Source: Microbacterium hominis NBRC 15708 (GTDB lineage: Bacteria; Actinomycetota; Actinomycetes; Actinomycetales; Microbacteriaceae). From it: 64,000 bases of DNA. Each line of letters opens with the position of its first letter. Position 1 is the stretch's first letter. The stretch lies in assembly GCF_001592125.1 (NCBI RefSeq), contig NZ_BCWI01000006.1:62001-126000 (forward strand). Reading direction: 5' to 3'. The notes below the pieces were generated by a model that had not been told where the DNA came from, searched no databases, and saw only the letters and a list, made by a program, of their open reading frames with translations. Position numbers and translations under genes: made by a program. Below are positions 1 through 8,367 of the stretch, one piece after another.

Positions 1-130
1 CGGTGCGGGCGCCGGGCCCGGCCTCGATCGCGGCGCGCATGCCGGCGCCGCCGGCGCCCACGATGACGATGTCGAACTCGTGGTAGTACACGCCGTCCTT
101 CAGGACGGCCTCGGGATGCTGGGTAGTCAC
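1..130 (-). CDS. sdhA: Succinate dehydrogenase flavoprotein subunit, N-terminal 43 residues only
   Basis: Only the first 43 codons are in the window; the gene runs off the left edge. The reading starts at a GTG (complement of 128-130) and gives a short lead followed by the Rossmann FAD-binding motif IVIVGAGGAGMRAA, which is how SdhA proteins begin. SdhA oxidises succinate to fumarate using covalent FAD and passes electrons to SdhB in the membrane-associated complex II. It follows sdhC and sdhD on the same strand with a 39-bp gap after the sdhD stop, so it belongs to the same operon. Identification rests on the motif plus position behind two clear membrane-anchor genes. Confidence 0.9.
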   Translation of the reverse strand, partial: MTTQHPEAVLKDGVYYHEFDIVIVGAGGAGMRAAIEAGPGART

Positions 131-169
131 GTCAGGGATGCCTTGTCTTCTGCGTCGTCTTGTGCGGTG

Positions 170-640
170 TCAGCGTGCGGCGCACATCTGGATGAGCCAG
201 TCCGTCGTCGAGTTCTCCACACCCAGGCACGGGTCGAAGGTGAACACGACGAGGGTGCCGAGCAGGATCAGGAACCCTGCGGCGACCCACAGCGCCCAGA
301 CGAGCACCTTGCGGGTGGTGGCGCCGACGACGTAGTCGTTGACGATCGTGCGCATGCCGTTCGCGCCATGGATGAGGGCGAGCCACAGCATCAACACGTC
401 CCAGACCTGCCAGAACGGGCTCGCGAACTTGCCCGCCACGAACGCGAAGTCGATGCCGTGGATGCCTTCGCCCAGCATCAGGTTGACGAAGAGGTGGCCG
501 AAGATGAGCACGACCAGCAGCACGCCGGACACGCGCATGTAGATCCAGCCGGCCTTCTCCAGGTTCGCGCCCTTCTTGCGCACCTGAGGGGTGCGCGGCG
601 CCGGGATGGCCTGCTCGTCGCTCGGGGTGAGGGTGGACAT
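170..640 (-). CDS. sdhD: Succinate dehydrogenase hydrophobic membrane anchor subunit
   Basis: 156 residues. Charged N-terminal 30 residues, then three hydrophobic segments at about 35-55, 77-98 and 110-135, the usual anchor topology. The HGANGMRTIVNDY stretch near residue 91 resembles the conserved helix II region of SdhD, where histidine can serve as heme ligand. With SdhC it anchors the SdhAB dimer and forms the quinone site. The ATG at 640 overlaps the sdhC stop by one base (TGATG), so translation is coupled. Same strand order C-D-A as in mycobacterial complex II operons. Confidence 0.93.
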   Translation of the reverse strand: MSTLTPSDEQAIPAPRTPQVRKKGANLEKAGWIYMRVSGVLLVVLIFGHLFVNLMLGEGIHGIDFAFVAGKFASPFWQVWDVLMLWLALIHGANGMRTIVNDYVVGATTRKVLVWALWVAAGFLILLGTLVVFTFDPCLGVENSTTDWLIQMCAAR

Positions 641-1074
641 CAGTGACCGCCTCCGATGTTCGAGAGCACGATGGGGATGTGGCGTGCGGCGAAGCCGCCC
701 ACGGTCACGACCCACAGGCCCAGCACGCCCCACCACAGCTGACGCTGGTGACGGGTCGCCCACGGCCACAGGTCGACCGCGATGATGCGCAGGCCGTTGA
801 AGGCGTGGTAGACGATCGCCGCGACGAGGGCGACCTCGCCGAAGCCCATGATCGGGTTCTTGTACGTGCCGATGACCGCGTCGTACGCCTCGGGGGAGAG
901 GCGGATCAGCGCGGTGTCGAGCACGTGCACGAGCAGGAAGAAGAAGATGGCGACGCCGGTGATGCGGTGCAGAACCCAGGACCACATGCCCTCGTTGCCG
1001 CGGTAGAGCGTTCCGCGCGGCGTCTTGGACGTGGTCTGTGCTACCGACGGTGTGACGCGTGCTGGTGCAGACAC
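640..1074 (-). CDS. sdhC: Succinate dehydrogenase cytochrome b556 subunit
   Basis: 144 residues read from the GTG at 1074, chosen because a strong ribosome site (AAGGGAGG) lies 6 bases upstream; longer readings in this frame lack one. Three membrane segments at about 36-57, 78-100 and 112-132. The family-typical stretches YRGNEGMWSWVLHRITGVA and VYHAFNGLRII are present, with His residues suited to heme b binding. It is the first gene of the operon, opposite manC. The leader of about 100 bases contains a possible -10 (TAGGAT, complement of 1185-1190). Confidence 0.93.
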   Translation of the reverse strand: MSAPARVTPSVAQTTSKTPRGTLYRGNEGMWSWVLHRITGVAIFFFLLVHVLDTALIRLSPEAYDAVIGTYKNPIMGFGEVALVAAIVYHAFNGLRIIAVDLWPWATRHQRQLWWGVLGLWVVTVGGFAARHIPIVLSNIGGGH

Positions 1075-1230
1075 GGTCGTCCTCCCTTGGTGTGAACGGA
1101 CACCTCGGTACGGCGGGGGCAGGACTTCGGCCCCGGGGTTCACAACGGCACTGGACCCTCGGCGTCGCACACGGGCGCACTCATATCCTAGGTCGGCGTT
1201 CGAGACATGGGCGAGGAAGGCGACCCTAAG

Positions 1231-1250
1231 TTCTCTCGATATCGAGAGAA
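1231..1250. promoter_or_regulatory. Perfect 20-bp palindrome between sdhC and manC
   Basis: TTCTCTCGATATCGAGAGAA is fully self-complementary over 20 bases. It lies in the shared divergent region, about 40 bp upstream of the possible sdh -10 and about 50 bp upstream of the manC -10. A long AT-containing palindrome in high-GC DNA is a good candidate for a dimeric regulator site. Which regulator binds, and which of the two genes it controls, cannot be told from the window. Confidence 0.7.
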
Positions 1251-1301
1251 CCGGAATGAAACCGCCTTCTTTCGGAAACGGGTGCGTCACCCGCCGACGG
1301 C

Positions 1302-1307
1302 TAGCCT
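1302..1307 (+). promoter_or_regulatory. -10 box, leaderless-type promoter of manC
   Basis: TAGCCT followed by exactly 6 bases and the manC ATG at 1314, with no ribosome site between. Transcription would start at or very near the A of ATG. Confidence 0.6.
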
Positions 1308-1313
1308 GTCTGC

Positions 1314-2429
1314 ATGGCCGATCCGATCGACGACTTCTACGCCGTGATCCCCGCGGGGGGTGTCGGCAGCCGCCTGTGGCCCCTCTCCCGCGCGGATGCG
1401 CCCAAGTTCCTGCACGACCTCACCGGGTCGGGCCACTCGCTGCTGCGCGACACGTGGGACCGCCTCGCGCCGCTGTCCGGCGCCGACCGCATCGCGGTCG
1501 TCACGGGGCGCGCGCATCGCGCCGCGGTGGAGGAGCAGCTTCCCGGCATCCCCGACCACAACGTCTTCCTCGAGTCCGAGCCGCGCGACTCGGCGGCCGC
1601 GATCGGCCTGGCCGCGGCGATCCTCCACCGCCGCGAGCCCGACGTGATCATCGGCTCGTTCGCCGCCGACCACGTGATCCGCGGCACGCGCGTGTTCGAG
1701 TTCGCGGTCCGCGACGCCGTCGAGGTCGCGCGCGAGGGCTACATCTGCACCGTCGGAATCGCCCCCTCGGAGCCCGCCGTGGGGTTCGGCTACATCAAGC
1801 GCGGCGGTGAGCTGATCGTCGACGGGGCGCGGGACGCGTCGCTGGTCGAGCGCTTCGTGGAGAAGCCCGACCTCGAGACGGCGAAGAAGTACCTCGCCGA
1901 CCGCGACTACCTCTGGAACGCGGGCATGTTCATCTCGCGCGCCGATGTGCTGCTCGCCGAGATCGCGGCCAACAACCCCGAGCTGCACGCGGGACTGCTC
2001 GAGCTGGCCGAGGCCTGGGACGACCGCGAGCGGCGGGGACCCGCCGTCGACCGGATCTGGCCGAAGCTGCCCAAGATCGCGATCGACTACGTCGTGGCGG
2101 AGCCGGCGGCCGAGAAGGGGCGGCTGGCCGTCGTGCCGGGGCACTTCGACTGGGACGACGTCGGCGACTTCGCCAGCCTCGCCAAGCTCAACAGCGGGGG
2201 ACGCAAGAACGACCTGGCGATCCTGGGCGAGAACGCCCGCATCCTCTCGGATGCCGCGAGCGGCATCGTCGTCAGCCACACCAACCGCGTCATCAGCCTC
2301 ATCGGCGTGAAGGACATCGTCGTCGTCGACACCCCGGACGCGCTCCTGGTGACCACCAGCGAGCACGCCCAGCGCGTCAAGGGCGTCGTCGACGCGTTGA
2401 AGCTGACGGGTCGCGGCGACGTCCTCTGA
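1314..2429 (+). CDS. manC: Mannose-1-phosphate guanylyltransferase
   Basis: 371 residues. Makes GDP-mannose from mannose-1-phosphate and GTP, the donor for mannan, lipomannan and glycoprotein mannosylation. The nucleotide-binding signature AGGVGSRLWPLSR is at residues 14-26; the sugar-binding region with FVEKPD and the later WNAGMF are also typical of the family. There is no C-terminal cupin (phosphomannose isomerase) domain, so this is the single-function form. Start is the ATG at 1314, 6 bases after a TAGCCT -10 box. It stands alone, followed by a separate promoter region for the nucleoside operon. Confidence 0.93.
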   Translation: MADPIDDFYAVIPAGGVGSRLWPLSRADAPKFLHDLTGSGHSLLRDTWDRLAPLSGADRIAVVTGRAHRAAVEEQLPGIPDHNVFLESEPRDSAAAIGLAAAILHRREPDVIIGSFAADHVIRGTRVFEFAVRDAVEVAREGYICTVGIAPSEPAVGFGYIKRGGELIVDGARDASLVERFVEKPDLETAKKYLADRDYLWNAGMFISRADVLLAEIAANNPELHAGLLELAEAWDDRERRGPAVDRIWPKLPKIAIDYVVAEPAAEKGRLAVVPGHFDWDDVGDFASLAKLNSGGRKNDLAILGENARILSDAASGIVVSHTNRVISLIGVKDIVVVDTPDALLVTTSEHAQRVKGVVDALKLTGRGDVL

Positions 2430-2590
2430 GACGCGGCGACGGGCAGGATGCCGCCTGCGTGTCCGCTTGATTGCGTCTTTGTAACCTTTCGCCCGCACCC
2501 GGGTGTGCAGCGTGCAAATCCCACGTCACAGTAGGTAACTTCGATCCGTGCGCCCGCGAAATCCGTGGGTCTATCAATGTGGAGGCTGCA

Positions 2591-3721
2591 TTGACCATCT
2601 CGACCACCAAGAAGCTCGCCGGCATCACAGCTGCCGCGGGGCTCATCATCGCCCTCGCCGGCTGCGGCTCGGCCCCTGACGCCGCGAGCACCGGGACGGG
2701 AGCCGCGGGCGGCACCGTCGTCGACGGTTTCAAGCCCTGCCTGGTCTCGGACGCGGGCGGTTGGGACGACAAGTCGTTCAACGAGTCCGCCAAGAACGGC
2801 ATGGACAAGGCCGTCGGCGAGCTCGGCATCCAGGCCGTCGAGTTCGAGTCGACCAACGACAACGACTACGCGCCGAACATGACGACCGCCATCTCCGAGG
2901 GCTGCACCCTGATCATCTCGGTCGGCTTCAAGCTCGCCGCCGCCACGGTCGAGGCCGCCAAGGCGAACCCGACGCTGGACTTCGCGATCATCGACGACTA
3001 CGCCGACACCGACTTCGACGGCAAGACCGACGCCCCGAACATCAAGCCCCTCGTCTTCAACACCGCCGAGGCGGCCTACCTGGGCGGCTACGCCGCCGCG
3101 GCATGGTCGGCGCAGGCCGGCGTGAACAAGGTCGGCACCTTCGGCGGCATGCAGATCCCCTCCGTCGCGGTCTTCATGGACGGCTACGAGCAGGGCGTGA
3201 AGAAGTACAACGAGGACAAGAGCGCCAACGTCCAGGTCGTCGGTTGGGACAGCGCTGAGCAGAAGGGCTCGTTCACCGGGGCCTTCGACGCCAACGACAC
3301 GGCCAAGCAGACCGCGCAGGGCGTTCTCGACCAGGGCGTCGACGTCATCCTCCCCGTCGGCGGACCCATCTACAAGAGCGCAGCGGCGGCGATCGCCGAC
3401 AGCGGCAAGGACACCCTGATGCTCGGCGTCGACAGCGACCTCGCCGTCGCCGACCCGAACGTCGCCTCGGTCACCCTCGTCTCGATCATGAAGGCCATCG
3501 ACGTCGCCGTGTACGACGCGACGATCGCGGCTTCCAAGGGCGAGTTCGACCCGACCCCCTACGTCGGCACGCTGAAGAACGAGGGCGTCAAGCTCTCGAG
3601 CTTCCACGACTTCGAGTCGAAGCTGCCGGCCGGTCTCACCGACGAGCTGACCAAGCTCCAGGACGACATCATCGCGGGGACCATCAAGGTCGAGTCGAAG
3701 AACTCGCCCGCCGGCTCCTGA
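2591..3721 (+). CDS. BMP-family nucleoside-binding lipoprotein of an ABC importer
   Basis: 376 residues. The start is taken as the TTG at 2591, placed 5 bases after GGAGG. Upstream in-frame codons do not yield a signal peptide directly. Residues 1-25 form a lipoprotein signal with lipobox LAGC, so the protein is anchored outside the membrane. The remainder matches the BMP/PnrA substrate-binding fold (ACLVSDAGGWDDKSFN-like opening, GVDSDLA near the end). Neighbours are one double ATPase and two permeases, then pyrimidine and adenosine catabolic enzymes, so purine/pyrimidine nucleosides are the likely ligands (compare NupN of Bacillus). A hairpin after the gene probably sets its level above the membrane subunits. 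Confidence 0.9.
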   Translation: MTISTTKKLAGITAAAGLIIALAGCGSAPDAASTGTGAAGGTVVDGFKPCLVSDAGGWDDKSFNESAKNGMDKAVGELGIQAVEFESTNDNDYAPNMTTAISEGCTLIISVGFKLAAATVEAAKANPTLDFAIIDDYADTDFDGKTDAPNIKPLVFNTAEAAYLGGYAAAAWSAQAGVNKVGTFGGMQIPSVAVFMDGYEQGVKKYNEDKSANVQVVGWDSAEQKGSFTGAFDANDTAKQTAQGVLDQGVDVILPVGGPIYKSAAAAIADSGKDTLMLGVDSDLAVADPNVASVTLVSIMKAIDVAVYDATIAASKGEFDPTPYVGTLKNEGVKLSSFHDFESKLPAGLTDELTKLQDDIIAGTIKVESKNSPAGS

Positions 3722-3735
3722 TCTGACGCGGACGC

Positions 3736-3772
3736 ACTCGGGGCGAGCAGCCGCAAGCTGCTCGCCCCGAGT
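3736..3772 (+). terminator. Strong hairpin between the binding protein and the ATPase gene
   Basis: A perfect 16-bp stem: arm ACTCGGGGCGAGCAGC, loop CGCAA, then the exact complement ending at 3772, followed by TTCC. It sits 15 bases after the lipoprotein stop. It lacks a long T-run, so it may act as a partial terminator or mRNA stabiliser, a common way to make more binding protein than transporter. Confidence 0.75.
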
Positions 3773-3810
3773 TCCGTTCGTCCGCCTTCCGCCAGAAATT
3801 CCGACCCAGG

Positions 3811-3816
3811 TAGGGT
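3811..3816 (+). promoter_or_regulatory. -10 box, leaderless-type promoter of the ABC ATPase gene
   Basis: TAGGGT, then 6 bases, then the ATG at 3823. It would give the transporter and salvage genes their own transcript beyond the upstream hairpin. Confidence 0.6.
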
Positions 3817-3822
3817 GCATCT

Positions 3823-5337
3823 ATGAAGCTCGAGCTCCGCGGGATCACGAAGAGATTCGGCAGCCTCGTCGCCAACGACCACATCGATCTCGTGGTCGAA
3901 TCCGGGGAGATCCACGCGCTCCTCGGCGAGAACGGCGCCGGCAAGTCCACGCTCATGAACGTGCTGTACGGCCTCTATCGCGCCGACGAGGGCGAGATCC
4001 TCCTCGACGACCAGGCGCAGCACTTCCGCGGCCCCGGCGACGCCATGGCCGCGGGCATCGGCATGGTCCACCAGCACTTCATGCTCATCCCCGTCTTCAC
4101 CGTCGCCGAGAACGTCATGCTCGGCCACGAGGACACCAAGGCCTTCGGCCGCCTCGACCTCAACGCCGCCCGTGCGCACGTGCGCAGCGTCGCGCAGCGC
4201 TTCGGCTTCGAGATCGACCCCGATGCCCTCGTGGGCGACCTCCCCGTCGGCGTGCAGCAGCGCGTCGAGATCATCAAAGCGCTCTCGCGCGACGCGAAGG
4301 TGCTCGTGTTCGACGAGCCGACCGCCGTGCTGACTCCCCAGGAGACCGACGAGCTGATGGCGATCATGCGCCAGCTGCGCGACGAGGGCACCTCCATCGT
4401 CTTCATCACCCACAAGCTGCGTGAGGTCCGCGAAGTGGCGGACCGCATCACCGTCATCCGCCTCGGCAAGGTCGTCGGCGAGGCGTCGCCCACCGCGACG
4501 AACGCCGAGCTCGCCTCCCTCATGGTCGGACGCGCCGTCGAGCTGACCGTGCACAAGGAGGCGCCGCAAACGCGCGAAGGCGGGCTGAGCGTGCGCGGGC
4601 TGCGCGTGCTCACGGCATCCGGTGCGATCGTCGTCGACGACGTCGACCTCGAGGTGCGTCCCGGTGAGGTGCTCGCCGTCGCCGGCGTCCAGGGCAACGG
4701 GCAGACCGAGCTCGTCGAGGCGATCGTCGGGCTGGCCGCCCGCGTCGAGGGCTCCATCAGCCTCGACGGCACCGAACTCGTCGGCAAGAACGTCCGTGCG
4801 ATCCTCGACGAAGGCGTCGGGTTCGTCCCCGAAGACCGCAAGGAGGACGGCCTCGTCGGCGGGTTCTCCGTCGCCGAGAACCTCATCCTGGACCGCTCCG
4901 CGGAGTCGGCCTTCGCCGCCGCCGGCACGCTGCGCCGGGGCGCGATCGACGCGTTCGCCCGCGACCGCATCCAGGAGTACGACATCCGCACGCAGGGACC
5001 GGACACCCTCGCCGGCACCCTCTCGGGCGGAAACCAGCAGAAGGTCGTCATCGCCCGGGAGATGAGCCGCGAGCTCCGCCTGCTCGTCGTCGCCCAGCCG
5101 ACCCGCGGTGTCGACGTCGGCTCGATCGAGTTCATCCACCGTCGCATCATCGAGACGCGCGATTCCGGCATCCCCGTCATCGTCGTCTCCACCGAGCTGG
5201 ACGAGGTCAGCGCGCTCGCCGACCGCATCGCCGTGATGTATCGCGGCACGATCGTCGGCGTCGTCCCCGGTGACACGCCCCGCGACACCCTCGGTCTCAT
5301 GATGGCCGGAGCACACGACCCGGAGGTGGCCGCATGA
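3823..5337 (+). CDS. Nucleoside ABC importer ATPase, two fused nucleotide-binding domains
   Basis: 504 residues. The first ABC domain has a full Walker A (GENGAGKST, residues 35-43), a divergent signature (VGVQQR) and Walker B VFDEPTAVL. The second has a degenerate Walker A (GVQGNGQTE), a normal LSGGNQQK signature and a Walker B whose catalytic glutamate is replaced (VVAQPTRGVD). This asymmetric arrangement is normal for the sugar/nucleoside (RbsA, NupO) class. It energises uptake through the two permeases downstream. The stop overlaps the next ATG (ATGA at 5334), so the three transporter genes are translationally coupled. Confidence 0.93.
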   Translation: MKLELRGITKRFGSLVANDHIDLVVESGEIHALLGENGAGKSTLMNVLYGLYRADEGEILLDDQAQHFRGPGDAMAAGIGMVHQHFMLIPVFTVAENVMLGHEDTKAFGRLDLNAARAHVRSVAQRFGFEIDPDALVGDLPVGVQQRVEIIKALSRDAKVLVFDEPTAVLTPQETDELMAIMRQLRDEGTSIVFITHKLREVREVADRITVIRLGKVVGEASPTATNAELASLMVGRAVELTVHKEAPQTREGGLSVRGLRVLTASGAIVVDDVDLEVRPGEVLAVAGVQGNGQTELVEAIVGLAARVEGSISLDGTELVGKNVRAILDEGVGFVPEDRKEDGLVGGFSVAENLILDRSAESAFAAAGTLRRGAIDAFARDRIQEYDIRTQGPDTLAGTLSGGNQQKVVIAREMSRELRLLVVAQPTRGVDVGSIEFIHRRIIETRDSGIPVIVVSTELDEVSALADRIAVMYRGTIVGVVPGDTPRDTLGLMMAGAHDPEVAA

Positions 5338-6665
5338 GCGGATCGACGCCCATCAACGACGGCACGGGCGCGCCGCACGGCGACGCCGAGCTGCCCCGCG
5401 CGACCGGTCCGCTGACCGGCGAGCCCGCACCCCGCGAGGGAGAGGAGTTCCCTCCGACGCGGTCGGGAGTCTTCCTCAAGGAGCTGCTGCGCGGCAGCGC
5501 GGTGACGACCTTCCTGGCCATCGTGCTCGCCATGATCGTCGGCGGCATCCTCATCGCCGTGACCAACAAGGACGTGCAGGCGGCATCCTCCTACTTCTTC
5601 GCGCGGCCCGGCGACACCCTCGTCGCGATCTGGCAGGCCGTCTACAACGGCTACGAGGCGCTCTTCCGGGGTGCCGTGTTCAACGCCCGCGGCGCCGACT
5701 TCGCGGCGCAGATCCGCCCCCTGACCAACTCGCTCGGGTTCGCGACGCCGCTCATCGCGGCCGGCCTCGGCGTCGCTCTCGCCTTCCGTGCGGGACTGTT
5801 CAACATCGGCGCACGCGGTCAGATGCTCGTCGGTGCGATCTTCGCCGGCCTGTTCGCCTTCAACCTCGATCTGCCGATGTGGCTGCACCTTCCCCTCACG
5901 CTGCTCGCCGGCATCGTCGGCGGTGCGCTCTGGGGCGGCCTCGTGGGCCTGCTGAAGGCCAAGACCGGGGCGCACGAGGTGATCCTCACGATCATGCTCA
6001 ACTACGTCGCGTTCTACCTCCTGCTCTGGATGACGCGCACGCCCGGGCTGCTGCAGGCGCCCGGCACCAACCAGCCGCAGACGAGGCCCACGCCCGCCTC
6101 CGCGCAGTTCCCCGACCTCCTCGGCCCGCTCTTCCCGCAGCTGGACTGGGGCTTCGTCGTGGTGCTCGCGGCCACCGTGTTCGTGTGGTGGCTCATCGAG
6201 CGCTCGAGCCTCGGCCTGCGGCTGCGCGCCGTCGGCGAGAACCCGCGCGCCGCCCGGGCCGCGGGCATGAGCGTGGACCGCCTCTACATCTACGCGATGC
6301 TCTTCGCGGGCGGTCTGGCCGGACTCGCCGCCATGAACCAGGTCCAGGGCACCGTCACCACGGGCTTCGGCGCGACGATCGACGCCGGCATCGGCTTCGA
6401 CGCGATCACCGTCGCCCTCCTCGGGCGCAGCCGCGCGTGGGGGACGCTGGCCGCCGGCATCCTCTTCGGCGCACTCAAGGCGGGATCCTTCTCGATGCAG
6501 GCCCAGGGCATCCCCGTGGACATCGTGCTCGTCGTGCAGTCGCTGATCGTGCTGTTCATCGCGGCGCCGCCGCTGCTGCGCGCCGTGTTCTTCCTTCCCA
6601 AGACCGACGCAGAGAAGGCGGCCAAAGCGCGAGCGAAGGCCGCGAAGAAGGCGGTGGCCGCATGA
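5334..6665 (+). CDS. Nucleoside ABC importer permease subunit 1
   Basis: 443 residues. About 50 polar N-terminal residues, then eight to ten membrane segments. The conserved GLFNIGARGQMLVG and later LRAVGENPRAARAAGM stretches are hallmarks of BMP-type (NupP/YufP) permeases; the latter is the cytoplasmic coupling loop. The C-terminus is lysine/alanine-rich. It pairs with the second permease, which starts inside its stop codon (ATGA at 6662). Confidence 0.92.
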   Translation: MSGSTPINDGTGAPHGDAELPRATGPLTGEPAPREGEEFPPTRSGVFLKELLRGSAVTTFLAIVLAMIVGGILIAVTNKDVQAASSYFFARPGDTLVAIWQAVYNGYEALFRGAVFNARGADFAAQIRPLTNSLGFATPLIAAGLGVALAFRAGLFNIGARGQMLVGAIFAGLFAFNLDLPMWLHLPLTLLAGIVGGALWGGLVGLLKAKTGAHEVILTIMLNYVAFYLLLWMTRTPGLLQAPGTNQPQTRPTPASAQFPDLLGPLFPQLDWGFVVVLAATVFVWWLIERSSLGLRLRAVGENPRAARAAGMSVDRLYIYAMLFAGGLAGLAAMNQVQGTVTTGFGATIDAGIGFDAITVALLGRSRAWGTLAAGILFGALKAGSFSMQAQGIPVDIVLVVQSLIVLFIAAPPLLRAVFFLPKTDAEKAAKARAKAAKKAVAA

Positions 6666-7957
6666 GCGCCTCGACACCGGCAGCCCAGATCGAGCAGAGC
6701 GACGGCACCATCCAGCTGGCCGTCGTCCGGGAGCGCCACTTCAAGGCGCCCATCGTCCTCGCGGTGATCGTCGTGCTGCTGGCGGCGCTGTTCGGCCTGG
6801 CGCCGCGCGACGGCATCTCGACCTTCCGCCTCGGCGACCCGTCGCAGTCCTTCGGCCTGCCCGACGTGGGCGTCCCCACCGCGCCGACCGCCTGGGCGCT
6901 GTGGGCCGTGCTGATCGTGCTGACCCTCGGTGCGGCCTGGCGGGCATGGACCTACCGGCGTCCGTCCCTGTGGCTGACGATCGCGTTCGGCGTCCTCGGC
7001 GTCGTGGCGTTCCTGGTGTGGGCCGCCGCCGACGGGTTCGTGCCCGTCTCGAGCCTGCTGTTCGGCGCCGTCTCGCTCTCGGTGCCCCTCGTCTTCGGTG
7101 CGCTCGGCGGTGTGATCGGCGAACGCGTGGGCGTGGTCAACGTCGCGATCGAAGGGCAGCTGCTGCTCGGCGCGTTCTCGGCCGCCGTGCTCTCCAGCAT
7201 CACGCACAACCCGTTCATCGGGCTGCTCGGGGCCATGGTCGGAGGCGTGCTCGTCTCGTTCGTGCTCGCGGCGTTCGCGATCAAGTACCTCGTCGACCAG
7301 GTCATCGTCGGTGTCGTGCTGAACGTCCTCGTGACCGGTCTGACCGGCTTCCTGTACGGCGCGCTGCTGGCTCCCAACGAGCAGCAGCTCAACACCCCCG
7401 AGCGCTTCGGCCGCATCCAGATCCCGGTGCTGAGCGAGATCCCGATCCTCGGCCCGGTGCTGTTCAACCAGACCTTCATCGTGTACCTCATGTTCGTGAC
7501 GGTGCCGCTCGTGGCCTGGGGCCTCTACCGGACGCGGTGGGGCCTGCGCCTGCGCGCGGTGGGCGAGCACCCGCAGGCGGCCGACACGGTCGGCATCAAG
7601 GTGAACACGTCCCGGTTCTGGAACGTGTCGCTGGCCGGCGCGATCGCCGGCATCGGCGGCGCGTACTTCACGCTCGTCTCGGTGCCGCAGTTCGGCAAGG
7701 ACATGACCGCCGGACTCGGCTTCATCGCCCTCGCGGCGGTCATCTTCGGTCGCTGGGACCCGATCCGCGCGACCCTCGCCGCGCTGCTGTTCGGCTTCGC
7801 GACCAACCTGCAGAACCTGCTGACGATCCTGAAGACACCGATCCCCAGCGAGTTCATGCTCATGCTGCCCTACGTCGTGACGATCCTCGCGGTCGCCGGC
7901 TTCGCCGGCCAGATCCGCGGGCCCGCGGCATCCGGCAAGCCCTATATCAAGGAGTGA
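6662..7957 (+). CDS. Nucleoside ABC importer permease subunit 2
   Basis: 431 residues. Start ATG at 6662 overlaps the stop of the preceding permease by 4 bases. Contains VVNVAIEGQLLLGAF and LRAVGEHPQAADTVGI, the counterparts of the conserved loops in subunit 1, with eight or more membrane spans. It has a longer N-terminal region (about 120 residues with extra hydrophobic segments) than typical NupQ proteins. Followed after 8 bases by cytidine deaminase. Confidence 0.92.
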   Translation: MSASTPAAQIEQSDGTIQLAVVRERHFKAPIVLAVIVVLLAALFGLAPRDGISTFRLGDPSQSFGLPDVGVPTAPTAWALWAVLIVLTLGAAWRAWTYRRPSLWLTIAFGVLGVVAFLVWAAADGFVPVSSLLFGAVSLSVPLVFGALGGVIGERVGVVNVAIEGQLLLGAFSAAVLSSITHNPFIGLLGAMVGGVLVSFVLAAFAIKYLVDQVIVGVVLNVLVTGLTGFLYGALLAPNEQQLNTPERFGRIQIPVLSEIPILGPVLFNQTFIVYLMFVTVPLVAWGLYRTRWGLRLRAVGEHPQAADTVGIKVNTSRFWNVSLAGAIAGIGGAYFTLVSVPQFGKDMTAGLGFIALAAVIFGRWDPIRATLAALLFGFATNLQNLLTILKTPIPSEFMLMLPYVVTILAVAGFAGQIRGPAASGKPYIKE

Positions 7958-7965
7958 CCTCTCAC

Positions 7966-8367
7966 ATGACCGACATCGACTGGGACGAGCTGCGCGCCGT
8001 CGCCACCGACGCGATGCAGCGCGCCTACGCGCCGTACTCCCGCTACCGGGTGGGCGCCGCGGCGCTCGTCAGCGACGGGCGGATCGTGTCGGGATGCAAC
8101 GTCGAGAACGCGTCCTACGGGGTGGGCCTGTGTGCGGAGTGCGCGCTCGTCGGCGATCTGCACATGTCCGGCGGCGGCCAGCTCGTCGCGTTCGTGTGCG
8201 TCAACAACGACGGCGAGACGATCATGCCGTGCGGGCGATGCCGCCAGCTGCTCAACGAGTTCGCCCTTCCCGGCATGCTGCTGGAGACCGTCTCCGGCAT
8301 CCGCACGATCGACGAGGTGCTGCCCGACGCGTTCGGCCCCCGCGACCTCGAGGAGGTGTCGCGATGA
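7966..8367 (+). CDS. cdd: Cytidine deaminase
   Basis: 133 residues, the length of the small tetrameric form. Hydrolyses cytidine and deoxycytidine to (deoxy)uridine plus ammonia. The zinc site is complete: CAE near residue 54 and PCGRC near residue 90; substrate contacts AYAPYSRYRVGAA and NVENASYG are present. RBS (AAGGAG) overlaps the end of the permease gene. The product feeds the phosphorylase encoded immediately downstream (4-base overlap at 8364). Confidence 0.97.
   Translation: MTDIDWDELRAVATDAMQRAYAPYSRYRVGAAALVSDGRIVSGCNVENASYGVGLCAECALVGDLHMSGGGQLVAFVCVNNDGETIMPCGRCRQLLNEFALPGMLLETVSGIRTIDEVLPDAFGPRDLEEVSR

Noticed and set aside
2496..2505. CACCCGGGTG palindrome upstream of the BMP lipoprotein gene
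   Set aside because: Ten bases of GC-rich palindrome arise easily by chance here; no second copy seen nearby.
2087..3820. 577-codon minus-strand frame across the BMP lipoprotein gene
   Set aside because: Same antisense effect; the plus-strand lipoprotein has signal peptide, lipobox and operon context.
3975..6677. 900-codon open frame on the minus strand across the ABC importer genes
   Set aside because: It mirrors the real plus-strand genes, has low-complexity Arg/Asp/Glu-rich translation, and no start signal; long antisense frames are expected in very GC-rich DNA.
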